A stretch of DNA of 64,000 nt from Strobilurus pachycystidiatus (lineage: Eukaryota; Basidiomycota; Agaricomycetes; Agaricales; Physalacriaceae). The stretch lies in contig JAHLMK010000001.1 of assembly GCA_019915135.1 (NCBI GenBank), forward strand, positions 5,332,001-5,396,000, given 5' to 3'. Each line of letters opens with the position of its first letter. Position 1 is the stretch's first letter. Position numbers and translations under genes: made by a program. Positions 13,685 to 25,365 of this stretch are shown here, piece by piece. The notes below the pieces were generated by a model. It was not told the origin of the DNA. It did not search any database and worked only from the letters and a program-made list of their open reading frames with translations.

Positions 13685-15473
13685 TTACAGATCTTCGTCT
13701 GGGTCAGTGATTACCAAAGGTCTAGGTGAGGTTTCCTTCATTTCCGTCCTTGGTTCCGATGGCTTGATGATCTGGCGTACTTTGTCGCAGTCTACGCGGT
13801 GACTCTTCCAGATTGCTCTTTGACACGACCTCGAGCACACCACCAGCCATTCGCAGCGTGAGCAGTGCTGCAATGGCATACCTCGGAAACCATAAGGCCG
13901 TTCACACTGTCAATGATATCAACATTATGCAGCTCCCTTGCAAAAACATCTTGCATACCTTCGGATTCATGCAACGTTGCGTCGCCACTTGGAACTCAGA
14001 CGCCCCAGTCTTTGCAATGGGATCCACGACCCACTTCACGCGCTTCGTCTCCACCGTCTCCTTCAGCCTCTGCCAGGTCCGCCACACTTGGCGCGAGCCC
14101 GGCTTCCTCTGCTTCTCTGCATCAAACTTATCGGTGTCCAGCCCCTCAAGTGCGCGGCACACAAGGATGATAATGTCTGGGTCCACCAACGCTCGGATCA
14201 TCTGACTGAGGAAAAAATTCACCCCACCCGTGGTCATTCCATCCTCCACATCCCTCGTGAGAGGCGTCAATTGCATGAGACTTCGGAGTAATCCCTTCCG
14301 GAGGGCAATCGCACGTTGACGAGGATGATGTTTCGACTCCCAGAGTTCCCTTCGAAGGTACCTGACCATATACTCGATAAGCGGCACATGCACACCCGGC
14401 TCTTTCTCGTTCGCCTTGCGGTCCTTCAGCAGAAACTTCGACAGGGCAACAGTCACCCATCGGATGGCGTCGTTCTTGATGAACAAGGCTTGGAGTGCAC
14501 TATCGTGAGTCCGAAGGAATAGCATCACCCGAGAGCAGAAGGATGCCTGGAAACGAGAGCCGCCGCGCATCCCGACGAAGCGAGCGAGAGGATGGAGGAT
14601 GCAAACGGCTTTTTCTGGAGGGACGGTTGTTGGGGTGGGTCGGAATTGTAGCTTCTCGATGAGGTCGAGGACGATGGTACTATGTGGGTGATACGCTGGG
14701 ATGCTCGCCAATTCCAGCAAGATACGAAACAGTGCCGGCTCGAGCTGGTCTTTGAAAGGCCCGACCATCTCCTTTCCTTCCGGTGTATCCAACAAAGACA
14801 ATAGAAGGCTTGACGCACATCGACCAGCGATGACCTGGATACCGTGAGGTAAGACCAGACTGTGGCCGTCCCAGTGAAAGTGCTGGATGTAGAATATACA
14901 CCAAGGCATTATTCGCTGACCGATGCGTCTGACGATGAGGGCGCGTGGGGCGACTAGTGGAGAGTCTACCTCGGGGAGGATGGAAATGATGGACACCAAT
15001 GCGAGTTCGCTAGACGAATCATAGCAATCTAGAAAGGATGCAGAGTCGTTATGTGGAGCTGGGGATTCCAGGTACTCCTCGATGATTTGGAGCTTGTCGG
15101 GAAGAGGTAAGGGTGGGTCTTCCCGAGTGTATAGACACTGTGCCTCGACCGGCTGGGATTGGCGGAACAGAAAGGAATTCTAGCGATTGTTGTGTTAGAC
15201 TGAGATGAAAGGGGACAGAGAGATCGACTTACCGACATACAGGTGGGAGACAATTGTATCCTTTGGGAGTGGCACTAAGAGTAGCGACGAAGAAGTCAAA
15301 GAGCCATACGGCTTCGGTCTTTTGTATGATCGCGATGGTATGCTAGGGCCAGTGGCGGTGGCCGGTGCGTTGCCAGGTCCTGTCCATGGCAGGAACGCAG
15401 ATAATACGAGGGCCATAGTGGTGGAATGGATCGGAAGGTAGCCCCGGGGACGAACGGTCTTTGTTGTGGTCAT
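13685..15473 (-). CDS. MYND-type zinc-finger protein of unknown role
   Basis: A minus-strand gene with introns at 15343-15407, 15180-15240 and 13907-13958, all in phase; the large third exon (13959-15179) encodes 407 residues. The body is helical and repeat-like, resembling the armadillo-like N-terminal regions common in Agaricomycete MYND proteins. A MYND finger lies near the C-terminus: RCMNPK joins CERPYGF across the last intron, followed by CSRC, VCSRSCQ, W and H/C ligands, giving the C-x4-C...C-x2-C...C-x3-C...H-x3-C pattern. MYND fingers bind proline-rich partner peptides. I chose the ATG at 15473; the frame stays open upstream to about 15635, so the N-terminus is uncertain. The 3' end is also uncertain: this frame stops at 13685, but related proteins often carry a further C-terminal segment that an extra intron could add. 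Confidence 0.75.
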
Positions 15474-15863
15474 TTTCGGACGGAATTCGTAAGGGAACGA
15501 AGTGCAGTGACCCTCGTGCTGTATCGACCTGGCCGGTAAGAGCAACATGGGGTCGAAACGTTGCTGTTCAAGCTCAAGGTGTGCGAGCGCAGAAACTGTA
15601 CGACGAAGTTGGGTGGAAGAGAGGGTTGCCGTCAATTGCCGGTATCGCCCAAACCGGCACTGTCATGATCATGTGTTTCTTGCACGCTGAACTGCAACTA
15701 CAATCATCGAAAGCACCTCTTCGTTTCCTGGAACGCACTCGGTGAGTGCTCCTCGTGACTCTGAGTCTTCAATCATACTTGAGCAAATCAATATTTAATA
15801 ACACTTTCAGACTCCCTGTCCACCGTACTTCAAAATCCAAAGAGCCCTCCCATACACCAAAAG

Positions 15864-18411
15864 ATGGTCGATTATGGCAACTTGCGCAAGGATTACTTGA
15901 TTGTCGAAATGCAAGAGAGGCTGGCGCTTAAAACCACTGGTCACTACATTGGTCCGATGCCTGTCCAGCAGTTCTTACACAACTTCATGCCCTGGAATCC
16001 CTCGACACCAGAAAGCTACCGCAACAAGAAGCCGCCCGAAACGCGCAAAACGGCTCTGAAGGCCATGTCAAGTCTTCCTCAGGCCCGAATGTATAGGAAA
16101 TTTGTAGGTTCTCACGCGCCGCAATCGATCCTTGACTGACTGAGAGTATCACAGATCGAGGCCTTCTCAGAATGGCCATTTGACCCCAGCACGCGCCGAG
16201 AACATATCAAATGTGCTCTCGACTATCAGGACACCCATAGCTACCGCGACAGTGCTTGCCGCTCCCTTGGCCTCGACATCACCGTCTATGGCGAGCCGCG
16301 CATTCTTCGAAAAGTTCCTCGACCTCTGGACTTCTACAACGCGGAAAGCTTCGTCGAGCTGAAGGCGTCGGAAGACATGGATGCTTTTGTCGATGGTCCG
16401 AGCAATCAGTCCTCTTCGACTGACTCCGAGTTGTCCGACGAGGTAGCTGATCCATGTGATGGCGAGCTTGGTGTGGTCGACGAAAAACATACCGTCGGCT
16501 CGGCCAAAGACGCTGTTGGCTTGGATGTCGCTGAAGATGATGAAGAGCAGCACAACAAGGAAGTCGAGGACGTGGACGACAATACACGGCAACCACCACA
16601 CATCAAGAAGCCCATCTCTCTACCCAAGTACCCTTTCGAAAATGCCACGAGTCATGGAACCATGACCCGCGGCCAACTCGCGTCGTATACCGCCGTCATC
16701 ATGGCCGTCCAGTATCGCTCGCATCTTTTTGAAGTCCTCATATGTGGTCCATATGCTCGCTTGATGCGCTGGGATCGCTCGGCCGCAATCGTTACCGAGA
16801 GGTTCAACTACACCGAGAACATTCTTCTCTTCCAATATTTCCTGCGATTTGCACAGCTCTCGGATGCTCAGCGCGGTCTCGACCCATCGATCACTGTTCC
16901 CTCCAAGGCGGAAGGTCACCTTGCGCGAGCGGCCTTCCACAATTACACGTCAGAGCTATGGCAAGGGAAGGGGGCAACCATCTACGAGCCGCAGTCTGAT
17001 GTCAACACTCTTGCCCTTTTGAAGATGACTTTCAATGGAGCCAAGTACATCATTCCCGCTCCTACGTTTCACAACGCATGCCTCTCCCCATTCGGCCGCT
17101 CGACGCGGCGGGGTCTTGTTTTACGCCTCCGGGATGACGACCAAGAGGACGACGAGGATGGTGACGTCCTCTACCTGAAAGACTATTGGCGGAACGACTC
17201 TCCTATCACTCTCAAGGAATCTGAAATCTACAAACTACTGAAACAGCATGAGATCCCCAATGTAGCTCAAATGGCCACAGGGGGAGACGTCGATGACAAG
17301 GAGACCATTGGCGATCGCTATGTGGATATGGACTGGGTTTACACCGACACGGAGTTAACGATTCGTCGTCTCACTTGGCATCGCCTCCTCCTCAAAACCG
17401 TTGGTCGCGATCTTTCCACATTCCCCACTGCGCGTGATCTAATTCAATGTGTGGCGGATGCGATGCTCGGTACGCAGTTTCTTCTGGCATTCTATAAGTT
17501 TGCTCACGGCCTTCGTAGCTCATCAGATGGCGTATGAGAGGGCTGGCATCCTTCATCGTGACATCAGTGCCGGCAATATCCTCATGTCCATCAATCGGGG
17601 TCGCAACCTTCCGATTTCTGGATTCCTTATTGATTGGGACCATGCCGTTCTCATTTCGCTGGCCGAACAGCACAAGGACAAATGCCGTATCTCTCGAACT
17701 GTAGGCGCTCAGTCACCTTTATCTGACCTGTATTAACACCGCACAATGCAGGGGACTTGGCAATTTCTATCAGCCCATCTCAGCGAGAATCCAGAGGCTG
17801 CACACTGTGTGCTGGACGACAAAGAATCGGCGCTACACGTCCTTACCTTCTTGGCTCTCCGTTACCTCGAACACAATTTCCCTCCCCACAAGCTCAACAA
17901 TTTATGCAGGATGTTTGACAGCTACATCTCTGAGCCAGGTCGGCCCGATATTGGCACTGACGACAAGCGTATCCGCATCCGGGACACGGCGATTTCGCAA
18001 GTGAAGTTCACAAAGGCTGGTGCGCTGACGACATTGTTAGTCGACTTAACTCGCGTCTTCGCTGTTCGATACCAAACGGACAGCGACGCCAACACACGCC
18101 TCGATCTCCCTGACGAGATGCGCGAAATGCTGAAGGAATTCGACAGGCAACTTGTTGCTCGTCTTCAGAAGCAGTTAGAGGATCCGGAGTGGTTATACCA
18201 GACCTTGAAGAAGTGTGCGGACAGTCTGCCAGTGCGCGATTCGGGCGAGATAGATTGGCACGACAACGCCTACAGGACTTATAAATCCCGTGTTAAACGC
18301 AAAGCCGACGACGAGGTATCGACTGAACTACAGGTCCTCAAAAGGATGAAAGCTTGTGATGGCAATGCTACTCCACCGGTGACGGGTGACATAGAGAAGT
18401 CGACAAAGTAG
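15864..18411 (+). CDS. FunK1-type fungal protein kinase
   Basis: FunK1 is a protein-kinase family greatly expanded in Agaricomycetes; substrates are mostly unknown. Four exons, introns 16104-16154, 17470-17518 and 17701-17751, give about 798 residues from this ATG. A catalytic-loop motif LHRDISAGNIL spans the start of exon 3, followed by GFLIDWDHA, the family's DFG-equivalent. The sequence RTGTWQFLSA, typical of the family, is made across the last intron. An acidic low-complexity segment (DEVADPCDGELGVVDEKH onward) sits in the N-terminal third, and the C-terminal tail is basic. The same frame stays open upstream of the ATG to an acceptor near 15811, so a further 5' exon is likely and the true start may lie upstream. 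No inactivating change was noticed. Confidence 0.88.
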
Positions 18412-19215
18412 ACATTTGCAAATAGCACAGTACAATGTATACATATTGATGAAGTACTGCTCCGTTTATGATCTTCTCCGCAGTTTGGGCGCAACTCTCA
18501 GAGTGTTTTCGAGTTGCATCGATGGGCCTCAGGCTCCCTGTCCACTATTGGATGTTGGCGAAGAAATCTTGGCCACTGGCCCGCCATAGCCCTTCGATAG
18601 CGAGTAGTACTAACTTGAAGTCCCCGAAAATCTTCACGGTCACGAAGTGAGGCTGACTTTCCCCCCTGGAGGCGGTCATGAACGTAGCTGTCCGATGCAG
18701 ACCCTGCAGCACTGTAAGATCGGCGCCATGTCAAATGTAGCTCCCTTTTGCGCCACAAGCAGATTCCAATTGTACTAGTCCAGGGATGCTGGATCGAGCT
18801 GGTTTACTTGCATTCTTCGAGAGAAGATCCAACTCCGGGAAGAACTTGGAGCAAAAAGATGTGAGCCAAAGCCGCCATTCGGCGAGCGTGGTTGAGCCAC
18901 CGTTTCAAGAGTGCGATGATAACACGTTCATTTGACTGTGTGCATAGATACGTACGACCGTGCGCAAGAGATAAGTCGTAGGTATGTACTACGGTCACTT
19001 GCTGAAAAATGGTAAATCGTCTGCATTCGCTAGGACCAAAAGATACGATAGATAGACATATACAGAGATGACATCGCCAAGAATATTCCTAATGGAGGGC
19101 CGCTACGAAGAGAAGAGATCAAACTGTTAACACGACAAGAAATTCGGGGCAAGGCTTCTACTTTAGCGGTTCTGAAGGGGAAGCCATCAGATGGTGCAAG
19201 ACAACGAGAACAGCA
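18412..19215. other. Intergenic region between two converging genes
   Basis: Contains the 3' region of the kinase gene and of the WD40-like gene. No coding frame, RNA gene or repeat was seen. Confidence 0.5.
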
Positions 19216-22200
19216 CTAACTAGATGCAGGTTGAGACCACCAATATAAGCACCCTTGCTTCGTAGCTGTTATTATCTGACCGCCTCCGTCTTTGAGCCCG
19301 TCGAATACCTGGAAGACGCGCCGTAAGCTGTGTTCCAGAACAGACGCAATTGCTTACCGCTACGGCAGTAATTATATCGCCTACATTGATAACATGAACG
19401 GCGGAAAATTTGATGGATTCAAAGTGCTCACCATCTTCGTGTGCTAATCCATATACGAGACTAGCCTGGGCTGTATCCCACACAAGCACACATCCTTCCA
19501 CGCTGCCGTACAGTACCCCTTGTCCATATGCGACGAATCTTGTTCCAAACCCGCCAAAGGGCCGCGCTTTGGTGCCATCGTTGCTATATTCTGCCTCAAT
19601 GCGGCCATAGTAGTCGAAGATGTTGACGAGTTTGCATATACCACCATGCTGAGAGACTAAGGCATGAGTACCCTTCGAGTTCATATCAACGTCTAGGCTG
19701 TGGAGAGTCAACATCGAAGTTTGTTGATGAGAAATTCAGAATCACATCATGGCCTTGACATTGGACACGGCGCGGAGGGTACCATTCGGGACCTCACAGT
19801 GCCATCTAGAGATATTCGGTGAGTCGTTTGCTTCCTTTGTACCATCATCTACTCACAGTACGCCATCCTTTGTGCCACCAACGAGAGCATATCCGTTCTG
19901 GATAAATTTGAGCGCAGTAACACCTTTTCTCAAGATTGGCCGAATGTTCTGCCATCTCCCTGTTCTCATATCAGCTGTGCACGTTCGGTTCCGCGTCCCG
20001 AGAGCCTACCTGACTGCCAGACCCATATGAAAACCCCTGACCTCGGAAAGGAGATGGCAAATCGGTCTTTGTGGTAGACGAAACAGGTTTTATCGCCGTC
20101 GTTGTCGGTTATCTTCTCGATGTCTACCGTCACGATTTTGACATGCACCCATCGATTTGTGGAATCGGGCTGTTGTGAAATTGAATAAGCTACCAAAGGC
20201 TAAAACCAACAGCTGATGAGGGATACCTCTCGCGTCCATTTGCTCACGACACCGTTCTCAGTCAGAGAGACGACACCCACGCCGTGCTCCATCCAACAGA
20301 CATTGACAAGAGCGCTGTCATGCTCTAGCCGGGCTACTTCCTCTCGTGAACGTGTATCGATGATGCGAATTCTCCTGTCGGAACCTGTAGCACGAAGTCA
20401 GAAATGTAATCATGCATATTTTGCTTCGTGTACGAACACGCTAGAGCAACAAAAGCACCATTTAAGCTCATGTTCATTGACTTCACCGTTACGTCGCTCG
20501 GGCCTTCCAGAGACAGTGTATGTAATGGTCGAACGGTCGGCCATCCAAGACGATGTTTCTTCTTTGGCCGTGACAGGTCGGGTGATGGAGCGCCATCATG
20601 ATCACTTTCACGGTTCCGTTTGCCTTGCTGAGGGCTCGCCGGCTTCCCCGGAAGAACGTGACGTATGTTTGTGGGAGAGACTATGTATATGAGCAAGTTA
20701 GTTGCTTTATCCGAAGAGAAGACTCAAACCTGGAGAAAGAGACGCCTTGGATGAACTGGAACTGTTTGTCGTAATATCGGGCTTGCCCTGTTGACGACTC
20801 GAAGGTTTCTCGGGAAGGGCATGCCGCGTATTTACAGCCGATACTGGTGGTTTCAAATGAGTTAATTGTGGAGATGCTCCTGATCAGCAAGAACACTCGA
20901 ACCTGAAGAAGGCATAATCTTAGTAGGACTGGGAGTGTTCACCAAAGTCGGCGAAGCGCTTGTCAGGCGGGCTGGTCCGTCAGTGATACGCGCTTCGAGG
21001 GATGCTTTCGAGGACAGGTGAGGCGATTTGGGTTCGCTCTTGACGGCAACTGAGTCTCATTAGTGAAGTAAAGAAGCTGTTTGTTGTGAGAAATACCGTT
21101 TGTCCCAGAACCATTCGCCGAAAGTCGTTTCCACTTTGATCGATCTATCTTGATCTTCTCAGTCTGTTTTGTAGGCGACAGCGGTGATACACGGATGGGG
21201 GATGCTGGTGCCAGAGAGGGTTGGATCGGGACGTCGGATGAGAAGGACGTTTGTATGGTCTTGAGCGTAGGTTTGCCATCCTTCTTCAGAGCATTGGGCT
21301 CGGAGACGGCTCCTTCCAAGGTAGCGTTGACCTTGCCCAACGTCCACGTACTGCCAATCACAAGCTTCTTCTTTGAAGTCGAGACCGGTTGCAAGGCCTT
21401 CGGACCGACTGGCGGGAGCCTGGCGTGGACTGGAACCTTGTTATGACGCGGCATTGCAGGGCGTATGCCTAGGCGATTCGAGAAAGTGGGGTCTGCCGGC
21501 ATGGGTATCTTTGCGTTTGGATCTGGAGGGTCTTCGTGCCACGAAGCAGACGGCTTGGGATGGGATGATTGTGAGGAGGCTTCGTTAGTCGACGAAGCTT
21601 GAGATGACTCGGTCCTTAGCTCGATAGGTGCAGTCCTGGACGGTCCGGCTGCTTGCTGTAACTTGCATTAGTTGGACTCTGGGCCTCGACACTCTGAGAT
21701 CGTTGCCAACCTGAGCCATGGGAGGATGAGAATCTGAACTCAAAATACCACAAGAGCCAACGCTGACGAAGTCAGACATGAGGCCTGCAGAAACAAATGA
21801 GTTTCTGACAGTATCTCTCGATTGAGCTTTCCCAGTGACAGTCGGTTTGACGTCTTGAGGGGGGACAGCGTTCTACAAAGATAGAATCAGTGACAGGACA
21901 CCAGTCTAAGCATAGATCCTACTGGTGGAGGCCTTTTCTCCAGTACACTTCGCGCGACATCAGAATGGTGCCAAATCGAGGATGGCTCGAGGAGCAAGTT
22001 GTTTGCGGCAACAGGCGACATGGTGGGCGAGCTTGGAGTGGATAAGTCCATATCATCGCCATCGCAGATGTTATCAGAAGGGTTAGATGCCAAAGATATA
22101 GGGGATATGGGGTGTCGCGTTGGCTTTGCGGCTATTTGCGGTGAAGGGTGTGATTTTGTGTCGTCTATATCCATCGGTGATGCTGAACGATGATCCTGTG

Positions 22201-22894
22201 CCAGACGTAGGTGTATATTGGACATCAACGGAGAAGATACATACGCAAGCAATCTCTTTGCGAGCGTTTGTCTGGGTCTCGCATGATGCCAGGCAAGGAG
22301 AGAGCTGAATAGCTTGGTTTGACGTGGTACATTGAGCTTGGGTAGATCTAGATAATGACTGAGGTTGAGCTTGTATCGACGCGACTGATATTGTGGGTTC
22401 AGCCTGTACCCCGGCTTCAGAGTAGGTGGCGGCCGGAGCAACTATCACCAGGTCAAAAGTTGCCGTATGCACGGGGTCGATGATTCTTACGGGTGGCATC
22501 AGCAACGCATCCCCAGCGAGCTTTCCTGAATTTCAGAGGAACTTCGCCCACCGGCAATACAACAGGCGCGTCTAAATATTTTCAATGCAAAGTTTATAGC
22601 AAAAATGCCCTTACCGTTCTCAGGAAGACACTTTTCGCCCTCCAACATGACGGGACGACCTTCGTACTTGTCGTCGATTCTCGCCAAGGAAAAAAGCAGT
22701 TCCCGTCCAGCTTTGCAGCTCAACGGTTTTGCAGAAAAGAAGCTAAAGTACATAGTTGCGCCAGAATGATCTGAGGCGCCTTCTGGGGGTTCGACGCGTC
22801 GCAGTTCGATGTGTGCGTGGTTTTCTCGTGGATGAGGACGAAGTTTGGCCCGCCCTTTGATGCCTAATGCTGCCGCCAAAGTATTGTCGTCCAT
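19216..22894 (-). CDS. Large low-complexity protein with C-terminal WD40-like repeats
   Basis: A many-exon minus-strand gene. The N-terminal exon (ATG at 22894) reads MDDNTLAAALGIKGRAK, followed by Ser/Pro/Thr-rich exons at about 22441-21887 and 21502-20963 with no known domain, then exons near 20696-20334 and 20196-19966. The C-terminal part has beta-propeller-like blades: VTALKFIQNGYALVGGTKDG, then LVWDTAQASLVYGLAHE. The last intron (19309-19357) is clear and gives the C-terminus VFDGLKDGGGQ...YWWSQPASS, with the stop at 19216-19218. WD40 propellers are protein-binding scaffolds. Not every internal junction could be fixed by eye, so the span could conceivably hold two genes. The function is not known to me. 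Confidence 0.6.
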
Positions 22895-24001
22895 TATCAG
22901 AGCAAGGAGAGCCAATCAAGGCGCGACGGTAGTCACTCCAACCGTAAAACGACAATAAGAAACAGTCGATGTAGTGATCAAAAGTGAAATTGGAATGGAG
23001 AGCAATGGGCGCATTGATGGATGACTAAGCTACGAAGGCACGACGGCTTTCGCCGAACTATCTCAATCTCAGATTCTCAGTCTTTGAGGACGAAGATCGA
23101 AGCCAATGCCGGCGTTAGATCCAGTAACAAGACAACATGCTCCTGGACAGGCGGGCAAATACATGGTGATGTTCAGACCTAGAGATTGATTTCAATTTAC
23201 CTCTGCTCATGTAACTTAGCGTGGCGCACAAACAATTGCGGAGCTGCAATTTTCCCCAAGAGAAAAATTCGATAGTTGGCAGCTTCAGGCTAAGTTGTCA
23301 ACAAAAATCAAACTGGTAGACGCGTTTCTCAGGCCTCAGGCATCGTCGCTACCTCCTGCCAGTGTCGTCCGGTGTCGCGTTCTCCGATGATCGACGCCGG
23401 CAGGCCCGTCCCGGCTGGCACACACACTCCCAGACTCGCCTGCCTCCATCATGAATGAGACCTGACTCGGCCGGCTGTCACTGTATTCTGTATGTGTCTA
23501 ACCTGCTCCGTGCCTCTCGCATGAAAATCACTCAGCGACTCCGTCAATTCGTTTCTAGGCACGAACAAGAGCTGCAAGCGAGGAGCCCTTGGCTTAGATC
23601 GAAGTACTGCGAAAGTCATCCTGCGTTGATCATCGAATTCCATCACTCGTGTCGCCGAGTCTCACGCCCGGCATTCAAACATTCAGAGTTGAACCGTTGC
23701 CGGTTTCCAGATTCAGATCCTTAGGCAGCGGCTGAGCGCTGAGCGCTGATCCATCGGAGGTGCGACAGGATTAGAACGAGGGATTGCTGGGTTCGTGGTC
23801 CCCGACTTGTCTATTCATCATCAAAAAGGCTCTGTCGCCGGCCTTGTAGGACTTTTGCACTATCTTTAGCCTTGGACCTCCGAAATTGAAAATAGATGTA
23901 GGCCGCCGTCCTGTGCGGATAGACCAATGAAGGAGAATAAAACGAACGATCTTCAATAAGTCACCTCACTCCCCACCTTCTCTCAGAGACCCAGCTCCCC
24001 G
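22895..24001. other. Divergent promoter region between the WD40-like gene and the seven-helix gene
   Basis: About 1.1 kb with no convincing coding frame. It should hold promoters for both divergent genes. A short direct repeat (GCTGAGC-like, near 23728-23750) is the only local pattern noticed. Confidence 0.45.
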
Positions 24002-24859
24002 ATGGCAGCAACAAACTACGCAGAAGCTTACGGCTACAGCTCGTTGCCTGCAGCCATCGCTTTTGGGACTGCATACATCCCTCTAGCAGCCTTCTTTGGC
24101 TTCAAAAGTAGTGATGGCTCGTACAAGCGTATATGTCACCTTGACCGTCTTTTGCTTGCGTACGTCCGTGTCGCAATTCCGCCCACCGATCTCAGTCTAA
24201 TGCATTGGCTGTTTAGTACGAATCGGAGGCTTCATTATTCGAGCTATCGAGATACATGTTGAAAGCGCAGCGACCAACAAGAGCATGCTCACCACCGATC
24301 AAATCCTCTTTGGTGTGGGGTTCTTTGGGCTTTTGTTATCAGCTTATACCTTGTTACTTGACCGGTGAGTTTTATGTTAAAGAAGACTATGATGTCCCTG
24401 ACTTTCATTCTTCCAGAGGTTTGTTGATAAACAAAACTGGGCAAAACAATATCTTCGAACGTATCGGGGCTAGTCGCAGGCTTTTCAGACTCGCACTGCT
24501 TGTCGGCGTAGCGCTTGGCATCGCAGGCATCAGTTCCGCGTCGAATGGCGACTCTGACGCGTCAACGCTTAGGAAGGCCAGCGTCCTCATCTTCCTGGGC
24601 CTCACTATCATCCAGGTCTTCTTGACCGTGATGTTGATCCGTCACGAAGCTGAACGTGAGTCATCTCCTTGTTGTTGTATACACCTCCTCACAGTGCTCG
24701 AAAACAGATTCCAGGAATTTTGCCCTCGTCAAAGTCTCTGTAGGTGTCGTTCACGGAGGGTTGATTCTCGGCGGTATCGCAGGCCTGCTCCTCGTCCGAG
24801 AAATCTTTCTTGGCATCACCATCAACCACAACAAGACCGCGACGAATGAACACTACTGA
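24002..24859 (+). CDS. Seven-transmembrane fungal protein with an apparent one-base frameshift
   Basis: Member of a widespread basidiomycete family of small membrane proteins of unknown function. Introns 24160-24216, 24365-24416 and 24656-24707 join cleanly. Membrane segments can be seen: the N-terminal ALPAAIAFGTAYIPLAAFF-like helix, then YVTLTVFCLLRIGGFIIRA, ILFGVGFFGLLLSAYTLLL, LALLVGVALGIAGISS, VLIFLGLTIIQVFLTVML and VHGGLILGGIAGLLLVREI. The first helix (from ATG 24002) and the second are in different frames, and no intron-sized gap separates them. Removing one A from the AAAA run at 24104-24107 would make the whole gene one frame and would give the right phase at the first intron. Either the base is a sequencing error, or the allele is broken, or translation starts at the in-frame ATG at 24113 and lacks helix one. 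Confidence 0.7.
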
Positions 24860-25365
24860 TATCCGTTTGTGGCAATTCCAGAGCTTCTGGCCGTCGTTCT
24901 ATACTGCGCGCCGGGATTAGTGCCTTCGCGAGAAGAATTACAGAATGGGACTTGAATAGCGTAGCTTCTGGACAACCCAACACCAATACTCGTACTATAA
25001 TATGACGACCCTTATTAAATCGTGCTGCTGCAAGTTGACATGACTCAGAAGTACGACGCTTCAGTCTGTCTGGAGAACTCGCAATCCGAGATAGAACCGC
25101 TTCTTCAGCCGGTCACACTCTGGCAGCAAGACCCGCCACGCCGTGTATCCGCAATAAGGGTACTGCTCGACCAGTAATGTTTACCTACTAGTTTGTCACA
25201 TGGCCTCCAAGCCGGTGGGCACTCAACGATTCCAACCATCCCAAATGCTCTAACTCGCTCTTCAGAGCTTCAGTTTTATACAACTATGAATTACCTAGAA
25301 AGCGGACGCATCGTTCGTTGTATAGTACGAGTCCGCTCCCATACCCACTCACCCCTTGGCGAAGA
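24860..25365. other. Intergenic region between two converging genes
   Basis: Short 3' flanks of the seven-helix gene and of the large membrane protein gene. No coding or repeat signal was seen. Confidence 0.5.

Noticed and set aside
13283..13729. Plus-strand 148-codon frame
   Set aside because: It partly overlaps, in antisense, the C-terminal end of the MYND gene and has no recognisable domain.
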